Shown: positions 7,201-11,648 of the stretch, piece by piece
Layout of the letters: every line of letters begins with the position of its first letter
How positions within the stretch are numbered: the first letter of the stretch is position 1
Translations under genes and position numbers: made by a program
The notes under the pieces: generated by a model
Databases searched by the model: none
Seen by the model: the letters and a program-made list of their open reading frames with translations, nothing else
Told to the model about the DNA's origin: nothing
DNA from: an uncultured Lachnospiraceae bacterium
GTDB taxonomy: Bacteria > Bacillota > Clostridia > Lachnospirales > Lachnospiraceae
Length of the DNA stretch: 11,648 nt
Reading direction: 5' to 3'
NCBI GenBank assembly: GCA_937915975.1
Contig: CALGGL010000003.1
Coordinates: 1-11,648, forward strand

Positions 7201-7347
7201 AAGAGCCTCTTCATAGGCCTTACGAAGCTCCATAAATCCCTCGGCATCATCCTCAGGATTTACTCCGGTAAGCTTATTTCTATATGCAGTTTTTAATTCG
7301 TCCTTATCATTCGTCGGTTCTATTCCAAGAATCTTCCATATATTCAT
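4213..7347 (-). CDS. Large TPR-repeat protein with degenerate J-like N-terminus, probable HscC partner
   Basis: A product of 1044 residues. The first 50 residues look like a J domain: WKILGIEPT (4-12), a helix II with AYRNKL (21-26), then NPEDD where HPD should be (NPE at 30-32), then F-x-x-LRKAYEEAL (38-49). The His and Asp of HPD, which trigger Hsp70 ATPase in classical J proteins, are thus Asn and Glu. From about residue 280 to the end there are many TPR-like helix pairs, clearest at about 644-760 (NKAIHYLKKVTEYNPDH..., LFEEALKCLDRQAKINPN..., AAIEDYEFALTMDGENPAIY), 864-910 and 995-1028. I chose ATG 7347, not 7374, because GGGAGGAAG precedes it at the proper distance. No signal peptide or TM segment is seen, so it is cytosolic. 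The stop overlaps the hscC start. It is likely an adaptor that brings clients or a complex to HscC; this role is inferred from linkage. Confidence 0.9.
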   Translation of the reverse strand: MNIWKILGIEPTNDKDELKTAYRNKLTGVNPEDDAEGFMELRKAYEEALKLAKTDSDNSFGNSIDGDIENVPEEMGDNPESLYNQEMKKLNKDIDELYNDFSKRIDINCWEEMLNRDDFISLDTSEDSLKVLLNYLMDHFLLPKNIWKLIIDTFYIKDRKSELCEKYPRDFIDFIIDNSENVNNINYSIFEDDVDSESVDEFLKNYLVLNSKIRVGEFDDAEEKLCELKESDIYHPYIELAEIRIKLYRLNPGEETEEIKNLYEKIQDLAYDFPDDFNINVQCGDIATILKDYDSAKEYYDKANNLEPESYVMKVKYADLDYFCGDFEKSRDAYMELLRSHNYDNAIRAGMLRANIALIEKYKAELKEFPEDNDKKIEMAWSYYQSYKFAEAVDILSDFEPSGEKVFEYYNVKGRAHLCLLEYGYALSCFYRWKEAIESLEDDGSEETAKKKKRLPYVNFLIADCYIKTKKFDKAEKFLNVALATEHEEIILSYEALCELMFETERYEDCIASCEKLISRGENNYIAYDYMSKSFFRLNYYKEAVNACENAIRIYPYAADPYSLEIDIFIIINQFDTARRIIEKYKQFNIPSDQIKLKEAEILIREEKYEEAYKILLVLSEVDLSESDLTTLYGVYNGLAICCEKTKRINKAIHYLKKVTEYNPDHISAFGRLGIIYRKEGLFEEALKCLDRQAKINPNPIFYCERAYVLRRLKRYSAAIEDYEFALTMDGENPAIYSDMAFLYEYTGMYKRALDAFDMAVKYEDDEKRKAKLYINKARVLQRLNKFGESKAVYMQYIEEFGINDDSAYDLIYDYSTLLQRMNEIDDAIKLVKDNIDCIKDEERKQVLLRQLCKIYGEEGYINLAHETYEMIMSNYPKDHKACKIMGDILKEHGLYDDATQYYLKAISLDFGTRENYYSDLVENEYCKGFFSRLDKKGIINEGIQKTLEMNRPDNKITDRIKIARVFRITKKFSQALQNLEAAKHNYKCFGCFYSECHELYYEMGLLFEAMKKNDMALEYYRKALSIKGHCVLYEEKIKGIMKK

Positions 7348-7391
7348 AAATATACTTCCTCCCGGACATTTCATTAAAGCAACTGTTTATA

Positions 7392-7420
7392 ATTATAAAG
7401 GATTTTTTATAACATATTAA
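7392..7420 (-). promoter_or_regulatory. Promoter of the TPR/J-like-hscC operon
   Basis: On the minus strand a perfect TATAAT (7392-7397) lies 17 bp from a weak TTAATA (7415-7420). It sits directly after the icd terminator, leaving about 38 bases of leader before ATG 7347. No CIRCE-type (HrcA) inverted repeat is seen, so the operon does not look like a classical heat-shock unit. Confidence 0.6.
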
Positions 7421-7463
7421 AAGCCCATATAAATACTAATCATAAAATTATATCCATATGGGC
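7419..7463 (-). terminator. Intrinsic terminator of icd
   Basis: On the minus strand a 13-bp stem (7463-7451 with 7435-7423; the outer eight pairs are GCCCATAT/ATATGGGC, then two G-U pairs) with a 15-base loop is followed by TTTT (7422-7419). It begins 27 bases after the icd stop codon. Confidence 0.85.
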
Positions 7464-7490
7464 AAAGCCTAACCCGGTGAAAAACCAATA

Positions 7491-8699
7491 TTATAATATT
7501 TCCTCAAGATTCCTTCTGATAGCCTTGATAAATTCTTCACTGTTTAATACCTTAACATCCGTCAGAGATGTAATAAGTGCAATGTCCTTGGTCATCTCTC
7601 CGCTTTCTATGGTTTTAATTGTAGCCTCCTCAAGCTTATCGGCAAAGCTCATAAGATCAGGTATATTATCAAGCTCTCCGCGCTTTCTTAATGCGCCTGT
7701 CCATGCATATATGGTTGCAACCGAATTGGTTGATGTCTCTTCTCCGTTAAGATGCTTATAATAGTGTCTTTGAACTGTTCCGTGAGCAGCCTCGTACTCA
7801 TACTTTCCGTCCGGAGATACAAGAACGGATGTCATCATTGCAAGAGAACCGAATGCCGATGATATCATATCGCTCATTACATCACCGTCATAATTCTTAC
7901 AAGCCCAGATGTATCCACCCTCCGACTTCATAACTCTTGCTACCGCATCATCTATAAGCGTATAGAAATACTCAATTCCAAGCTCATCAAATCTGGTCTT
8001 ATATTCTGCGTCAAATATCTCTTGGAAAATGTCCTTAAAGGTATGGTCATACTTCTTGGATATTGTATCCTTTGTAGCAAACCAAAGTGTCTGCTTAGTA
8101 TCAATAGCATAATTAAAGCAGCTTCTTGCAAAGCTCTCTATGGAATTATTGATATTATGCATACCCTGTATAATTCCCTCGCTCTTAAACTCATGGATAA
8201 GCTCTCTGGTTTCACTTCCGTCCTCTGCGGTAAATACAAGCTCTGCCTTACCTGCTCCCGGAATCTTCATCTCAGAAGCCTTATATACATCACCATAAGC
8301 ATGTCTTGCAATTGTAATAGGCTTCTTCCAGTTCTTAACACAAGGCTCAATACCCTTAACTATAATCGGAGTCCTGAATACCGTACCGTCAAGAATAGCT
8401 CTTATGGTACCGTTAGGGCTCTTCCACATCTGCTTTAAATTATATTCTGTCATACGTGCGGCATTTGGAGTAATTGTTGCACATTTAACCGCAACACCGT
8501 ACTTCTGTGTTGCATATGCGGAATCAAATGTAACCTTATCATCAGTTTCATTTCTATATTCAAGACCTAAGTCATAATACTCTGTCTTTAAATCTATAAA
8601 CGGAAGAAGCAGCTCATCCTTAATCATCTTCCATAAAATTCTTGTCATCTCATCTCCGTCCATCTCGACAAGAGGGGTTGTCATTTTAATCTTATCCAT
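7491..8699 (-). CDS. icd: NADP-dependent isocitrate dehydrogenase (eukaryote-like subfamily)
   Basis: A 402-residue product that oxidatively decarboxylates isocitrate to 2-oxoglutarate, the precursor of glutamate. It belongs to the homodimeric subfamily that includes animal IDH1/2, not the E. coli Icd type. It shows [10 protein letters not shown] (11-20), KCATITP (72-78), the isocitrate loop KSPNGTIR (93-100) with Arg109, catalytic Arg132 in ARHAYGD (131-137; IDH1 has Gly where this has Ala131), [10 protein letters not shown] with the metal-binding aspartates (268-277), and the NADP site [10 protein letters not shown] (304-313). ATG 8699 is preferred over 8729 because GGAGGAAAG lies just before it. 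It is monocistronic: its own promoter is at 8735-8762 and its terminator at 7419-7463. In an anaerobe it probably serves biosynthesis. Confidence 0.96.
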   Translation of the reverse strand: MDKIKMTTPLVEMDGDEMTRILWKMIKDELLLPFIDLKTEYYDLGLEYRNETDDKVTFDSAYATQKYGVAVKCATITPNAARMTEYNLKQMWKSPNGTIRAILDGTVFRTPIIVKGIEPCVKNWKKPITIARHAYGDVYKASEMKIPGAGKAELVFTAEDGSETRELIHEFKSEGIIQGMHNINNSIESFARSCFNYAIDTKQTLWFATKDTISKKYDHTFKDIFQEIFDAEYKTRFDELGIEYFYTLIDDAVARVMKSEGGYIWACKNYDGDVMSDMISSAFGSLAMMTSVLVSPDGKYEYEAAHGTVQRHYYKHLNGEETSTNSVATIYAWTGALRKRGELDNIPDLMSFADKLEEATIKTIESGEMTKDIALITSLTDVKVLNSEEFIKAIRRNLEEIL

Positions 8700-8734
8700 T
8701 ATACTTTCCTCCATGTAAATAAAAATCATTTCCT

Positions 8735-8762
8735 ATTGTAGCATAATTCTTACATTTTTCAA
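8735..8762 (-). promoter_or_regulatory. Promoter of icd
   Basis: On the minus strand TTGAAA (8757-8762) and TACAAT (8735-8740) are 16 bp apart, and TGC directly before the -10 box makes it an extended -10 promoter. It is back to back with the plus-strand promoter starting at 8771. Confidence 0.75.
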
Positions 8763-8770
8763 ATAATTTC

Positions 8771-8799
8771 TTGATAAAAGGCAAAATAAAATATATACT
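8771..8799 (+). promoter_or_regulatory. Promoter of the membrane protein-birA pair
   Basis: TTGATA (8771-8776) and TATACT (8794-8799) are 17 bp apart, each matching five of six consensus bases. Transcription would start near 8806, giving a leader of about 50 bases with a 5-bp hairpin (8831-8844) directly against the GGAGG at 8845-8849. Confidence 0.75.
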
Positions 8800-8855
8800 T
8801 ATTGGCAATCGATTATAAGATTACATATATGCAATATCCATTGCGGAGGTATAAT

Positions 8856-9308
8856 ATGACATTTACATACGATGTTCAAAAAAGAAAGGCAAATCGAATA
8901 GCATACAGAATACTCGGAAGCGTATTTATGCTTATAACTGCCCTTCAGGGTATAACACTTTTTAAAGGGCTTTCCAAGCATCCTATGCTTACGATGATAT
9001 TTGCGGTTATTCTGGGAGCTTACGGACTTTATCTTTTTGCTATGTCCTTCAGGCGGCAGGCATTTAACATTACCTATAAATTTTCCGAGGAGGGAATGCT
9101 TGTTATACATCACTACGGAGAAACCATGTACACCTTTGATGACATAGAATTTATAACCATGGTTATTCCCGATGACTCACTTATATACTACCTGCTTAAT
9201 ATAAAAGCAGGAAAGTATATCTACACCATTCCTTTCACCAACAAGAGGGAATTCTGTGAAAAGCTTTATGATTTTGTAAACGAAAGAATCAAGCATGATG
9301 AGGATTAA
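8856..9308 (+). CDS. Small two-TM membrane protein with possible PH-like (YcxB-type) domain
   Basis: A 150-residue protein that I do not recognise as a named gene. It has a basic N-terminus (QKRKANR), two hydrophobic segments (about 16-36 and 43-63), the positively charged turn SFRRQ, and then a soluble region of about 85 residues. That region alternates beta-like strands (FNITYKFSEEGMLVIHHYGE, YTFDDIEFITMV, YLLNIKAGKYIYTIPF) and ends in a helix (REFCEKLYDFVNERI). Two TM helices followed by such a beta-rich module and a C-terminal helix resemble bacterial PH-like/YcxB-like membrane proteins; this is a fold-level inference. ATG 8856 is chosen because GGAGG at 8845-8849 precedes it with proper spacing. 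BirA starts six bases after its stop, so the two are probably one transcript. Confidence 0.85.
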   Translation: MTFTYDVQKRKANRIAYRILGSVFMLITALQGITLFKGLSKHPMLTMIFAVILGAYGLYLFAMSFRRQAFNITYKFSEEGMLVIHHYGETMYTFDDIEFITMVIPDDSLIYYLLNIKAGKYIYTIPFTNKREFCEKLYDFVNERIKHDED

Positions 9309-9313
9309 ACATT

Positions 9314-10114
9314 ATGATATTTGACAGTTCAATTTTTGAAATTCCGATAATAAAAAATGTAATAGTGTACGATGAAACCGATTCTACAAACAACCGCGCC
9401 AAGGAGTTCGGTAAAAACGGCTGTGTAGACGGCACGCTGATTGTGTCCGACTGCCAAACCATGGGGCGCGGACGTATAGGAAGAAGCTTTTCCTCACCTG
9501 CCGGAGAAGGCATATATATGAGTCTTTTATTAAAACCGGATATCGACGAAGGTCTTATCTCACAGGTAACCCTGCTAAGCGGACTTGCCATATCACGTGC
9601 GCTTGCAAACAATTATGATATCAAAGCCAATATCAAATGGCCAAATGACCTTATTTTAAACGGAAAGAAAATAACGGGAATCCTGACCGAAAAATGTGAT
9701 GACTTCATCGTAATCGGAATCGGAATAAATGTAAATAACAAAGAATTTGATGAAGGTATCGCTGATATAGCAACTTCACTTTATCTTGAAACAGGCAGGG
9801 AATATGAGCGTGAAACACTGATTACGTATATATTAAAAGAATTTAACAGCTTATACTTCACCTTTCTGACAGAACAGAACTTAAAATCAATTATTGAAGA
9901 ATATAACAGCAAGCTCATAAGCTTTAATAAGGACATATATATAATTCCGCATGAGCTTACGGACAAACTGAATAATTCATATCAAATAACAGATGCCTCC
10001 CTCCCTGTCTGTCACTGCATGGGAATCGCCCCTGACGGCTCCCTTATCTGCCGTGATTCTAAAGGAACGCTTTCTCAGCTTAATTCAGGAGAGATATCTG
10101 TTAGAAACGCATAA
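9314..10114 (+). CDS. birA: Biotin-[acetyl-CoA-carboxylase] ligase, class I
   Basis: A 266-residue biotin protein ligase. It activates biotin with ATP to biotinyl-5'-AMP and transfers it to a lysine of biotin carboxyl carrier domains (acetyl-CoA carboxylase, pyruvate carboxylase and related enzymes). Visible motifs are ETDSTN (21-26), the adenylate-binding GRGRIGR (51-57) with SPAGEGIYMS (61-70), KWPND (108-112), the active-site region GKKITGILTE (117-126), and GIGINVN (135-141). A small C-terminal beta domain follows (about 205-266). The N-terminal winged-helix repressor domain of E. coli BirA is absent, so it is probably not a biotin-operon repressor. It follows the two-TM protein by five bases; the ribosome binding site is weak (GAGG about ten bases upstream), suggesting coupling. 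A strong terminator overlaps its stop codon. Confidence 0.95.
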   Translation: MIFDSSIFEIPIIKNVIVYDETDSTNNRAKEFGKNGCVDGTLIVSDCQTMGRGRIGRSFSSPAGEGIYMSLLLKPDIDEGLISQVTLLSGLAISRALANNYDIKANIKWPNDLILNGKKITGILTEKCDDFIVIGIGINVNNKEFDEGIADIATSLYLETGREYERETLITYILKEFNSLYFTFLTEQNLKSIIEEYNSKLISFNKDIYIIPHELTDKLNNSYQITDASLPVCHCMGIAPDGSLICRDSKGTLSQLNSGEISVRNA

Positions 10115-10167
10115 AACAAGGATTATTTTCATTGGATATGGCACCATCGAAAATAATCCTTGTTTTA
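10112..10167. terminator. Bidirectional intrinsic terminator between birA and the convergent secreted-protein gene
   Basis: A perfect 19-bp stem (10112-10130/10149-10167) starting at the birA stop codon encloses an 18-base loop that can itself form ATGG/CCAT. The stem is A/T-rich at its base, giving a U-rich 3' side in both directions, so it can end birA (plus) and the convergent gene (minus, stop at 10187). Confidence 0.85.
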
Positions 10168-10186
10168 TACACGTAACAAATATTAA

Positions 10187-11350
10187 TTAATATGCATTTA
10201 CAAATCCATAACATTGTTCATCTATCAGATTGTCATTTTCATCATATAATCTGAATAATGTCCAAAAATATCCGTACTCAGGCTGCCACACTGTCCAAAA
10301 TGCATTACCATCCGACACATTATATTTGCCTGTGGTATATATCCATGCCGGTTTATTTTCAGCCAAAAGTGAACAATCAAGTACAAGCATTTCATATTTA
10401 TACTGTTGATTAGGATTATCATAAGACTCGAAACCTATAAGATAGCCTCCTCCCTCTCCATAATAAGGCATTTGACATATGCCTTTTATATACGAAACGG
10501 ATACATTGTATGAAGCTGTTACTCTTGCGTTTTCTTCGCCTTCATATCTTGCATAAGCAACTATCATATAGTCACCTGCCTTATCAGGTGTCCAGTTTAA
10601 CCATTCATTATTCTTTGTCCATGGGCTTATCTCTATCCAAATACCTTTATTTAAATCGTATGCCCGCCATCTGTATTCAACCACATATTCATCTTCTTTT
10701 TTTACAACCATTCCGATTATTATGGACGGACTTGTCTGTGTACAATATAAACCTGATGTTGTCAATGAAACATTTTCATAATTTGTTTTTGTGTCAGTAA
10801 TGTAATTGTCATATGTAGAATCAGTTATATTATTATTTTCATCATATGAGTACTTTTGTTCTTCTATTTTTTCACCATTTCCATTGTATTTGGTTTGTTT
10901 AGTCATATTTCCCGATGTATCATACTCATATTCATATCTTTCGCTTATATTTCCATAAGCATCATAATAAATACGTTCCGATGGATTCCCATATAAATCA
11001 AACCCACTTGATACAATACTAAAAACAGCACTTCCGTCGCCATTATATTTGGCAACCTTTGTTTGATTAAATGCTGCATCATACTCGTATTCAAAATAAC
11101 TTTCTATACTATTATCAGGATTATATTGTATTACCTTAATTATATTACCATTATCATCATATACATTTTCATAACTGCCATCTGAATATTTATATTCATC
11201 ATCTTCTTCAAAGTCAGGCAAATTATCATTTAATATGTCATATTCTGTCTCATCAGACTCATTTGCATTTACATGTAAATTTGTATATCCAATTCCTGTG
11301 ATAAGCAAAGTACAACATATAGCCTTTGCTATTAATTTTTTTAATTTCAT
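10187..11350 (-). CDS. Secreted protein with YD-like repeats and two C-terminal beta-sandwich-like modules
   Basis: A 387-residue protein. A signal peptide is clear: MKLKK, then a hydrophobic stretch (8-22), with likely cleavage after VNA (29). An acidic segment follows (about 31-58, many Asp/Glu). Residues about 60-175 carry YD/RHS-like repeats: YDDNGN (64), FDLYGN (117), YDAYGN (129), YDTSGN (143), YDENNN (169), alternating with YNPDNS, YNGDGS and YNGNGE. Residues about 200-287 look like an extracellular Ig/triple-tyrosine-type module (YRWRAYD, WIEISPW, then WTPDKAGDY). Residues about 288-387 look like a related module ending WTLFRLYDENDNLIDEQCYGF. No sortase motif, catalytic motif or toxin domain is visible, so it is probably a free or loosely held surface protein. 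GGAGGGG precedes ATG 11350. Tandem dyads overlap its promoter. Function unknown. Confidence 0.9.
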   Translation of the reverse strand: MKLKKLIAKAICCTLLITGIGYTNLHVNANESDETEYDILNDNLPDFEEDDEYKYSDGSYENVYDDNGNIIKVIQYNPDNSIESYFEYEYDAAFNQTKVAKYNGDGSAVFSIVSSGFDLYGNPSERIYYDAYGNISERYEYEYDTSGNMTKQTKYNGNGEKIEEQKYSYDENNNITDSTYDNYITDTKTNYENVSLTTSGLYCTQTSPSIIIGMVVKKEDEYVVEYRWRAYDLNKGIWIEISPWTKNNEWLNWTPDKAGDYMIVAYARYEGEENARVTASYNVSVSYIKGICQMPYYGEGGGYLIGFESYDNPNQQYKYEMLVLDCSLLAENKPAWIYTTGKYNVSDGNAFWTVWQPEYGYFWTLFRLYDENDNLIDEQCYGFVNAY

Positions 11351-11414
11351 AATAAACCCCTCCGTAATTTATGCTTAAAAAGTTGTTCATGCCGAAAAGC
11401 ACCTTATTTTTTAT

Positions 11415-11443
11415 ATTATAGTCATTTAAATGACTATAGTCAA
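11415..11443 (-). promoter_or_regulatory. Main promoter of the secreted-protein gene, overlapped by a perfect palindrome
   Basis: On the minus strand TTGACT (11438-11443) and a perfect TATAAT (11415-11420) are 17 bp apart. A 22-bp perfect palindrome (11417-11438, centre TTTAAA) spans the whole spacer and both box edges, so a bound dimer would block RNA polymerase. Confidence 0.8.
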
Positions 11444-11452
11444 GCATAATCT

Positions 11453-11482
11453 TCTATAGTTATCTTCATAACTATAGTCAAG
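11453..11482 (-). promoter_or_regulatory. Second, related dyad and weak promoter copy
   Basis: A copy 38 bp upstream of the main promoter reads TTGACT (11476-11481), 17 bp, TATAGA (11453-11458). It contains an inverted repeat with 9-bp arms, TATAGTTAT/ATAACTATA (11455-11463/11468-11476). ACTATAGTCAAG is an exact 12-bp direct repeat at 11433-11444 and 11471-11482. It could be a second operator, a tandem promoter, or both. Confidence 0.6.
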
Positions 11483-11539
11483 TTCAAAAGCAGAATTTAT
11501 ACTTAATCTGTAGTTGAAAACCCACGCATAAAAAATAAT

Positions 11540-11569
11540 AAAATGTTTATTATAAATTAAAAACATTTT
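11540..11569. repeat. Inverted repeat before the divergent regulator gene
   Basis: Nine-base arms AAAATGTTT (11540-11548) and AAACATTTT (11561-11569) flank a 12-base loop. It ends 17 bases before the ATG at 11587. The rest of 11483-11586 is AT-rich, without a gene or an obvious consensus promoter. A weak plus-strand candidate is TAGTCA (11475-11480), 17 bp, TATACT (11498-11503). Confidence 0.4.
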
Positions 11570-11586
11570 CTTAATGGTAATAAAAA

Positions 11587-11648
11587 ATGATATGTTATAA
11601 TCCGTTTTGGGACACATTAAAAAAATCAAACGAATCCACATATACACT
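11587..11648 (+). CDS. Start of a probable small Cro/CI-type (XRE) HTH regulator, runs off right edge
   Basis: From ATG 11587 the plus strand is open to the edge (20 codons), reading MICYNPFWDTLKKS then NESTYT. This opening resembles the N-terminus of small (about 65-80 residue) Cro/CI-type regulators of Firmicutes, which often begin M-I-x-Y-x-PFW-x-T-L-K and continue into a helix-turn-helix. The ribosome binding site is weak (only AATGGTAAT upstream). It is divergent from the secreted-protein gene, with the two dyads between them, which would suit a local repressor. The helix-turn-helix itself lies outside the window, so this is a tentative call. Confidence 0.45.
   Translation, partial: MICYNPFWDTLKKSNESTYT

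Noticed and set aside
7420..7463. Long inverted repeat considered as a mobile-element end or operator
   Set aside because: The 13-bp stem followed by TTTT right after icd is fully explained as an intrinsic terminator.
8022..8438. Plus-strand 138-codon frame antisense to icd
   Set aside because: Lies wholly within a conserved enzyme gene and has no ribosome binding site.
8799..9113. Minus-strand 104-codon frame opposite the two-TM protein
   Set aside because: The plus-strand gene has a better promoter, ribosome binding site and domain layout, and the minus frame runs into the divergent promoter region.
11426..11647. Minus-strand 73-codon frame at the right edge
   Set aside because: It covers the dyads and the promoter of the secreted-protein gene, has no clear ribosome binding site, and the plus strand there gives a recognisable regulator N-terminus.
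1..11648. CRISPR array, insertion sequence or phage genes
   Set aside because: No regularly spaced repeats, transposase, integrase or phage-like proteins seen on either strand.

Overview
The window comes from an AT-rich Gram-positive genome, most likely a clostridial Firmicute of the Lachnospiraceae type. The evidence is the low GC content, strong GGAGG ribosome binding sites, the infC-rpmI-rplT order behind an attenuator leader, a tRNA gene without encoded CCA, and a secreted protein of a style common in gut Lachnospiraceae. I cannot name the genus from sequence alone.

Layout. Positions 1-726 (minus) hold the N-terminal 242 codons of a polytopic membrane protein resembling O-antigen ligases/polymerases; it runs off the left edge. 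Positions 727-1043 are intergenic: a clear promoter for that gene, a 42-bp direct repeat, a GC-rich cluster of hairpins, and the tRNA terminator. A tRNA-Leu (anticodon AAG) follows at 1044-1127 (minus), with its own promoter. Positions 1199-2320 (minus) are the translation operon infC-rpmI-rplT. It is preceded by a sigma-A-type promoter and a leader with a visible terminator/antiterminator pair; infC appears to use a non-AUG start.

Positions 2522-7347 (minus) are a two-gene chaperone operon: a 1044-residue TPR protein with a J-like N-terminus whose HPD motif reads NPE, overlapping by ATGA an HscC-type Hsp70 of 564 residues. This is the most interesting system here: an Hsp70 and its probable dedicated, non-canonical co-chaperone. 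Positions 7491-8699 (minus) encode an NADP-type isocitrate dehydrogenase, ending in an intrinsic terminator directly before the chaperone promoter. Divergent from icd, the plus strand carries a small two-TM protein with a possible PH-like domain and then a class I biotin protein ligase (BirA).

A 19-bp perfect hairpin separates birA from a convergent gene at 10187-11350 (minus). That gene encodes a secreted protein with YD-like repeats and two beta-sandwich-like C-terminal modules. Its promoter lies inside two related dyads 38 bp apart. On the other side of these dyads a plus-strand reading frame begins at 11587 that looks like the start of a small Cro/CI-type (XRE) regulator, so the dyads may be its operators.

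Most genes are housekeeping (translation, TCA/glutamate supply, biotinylation). The accessory-looking parts are the Hsp70/TPR pair, the secreted protein with its tandem operators, and the hairpin-rich tRNA-flanking region.
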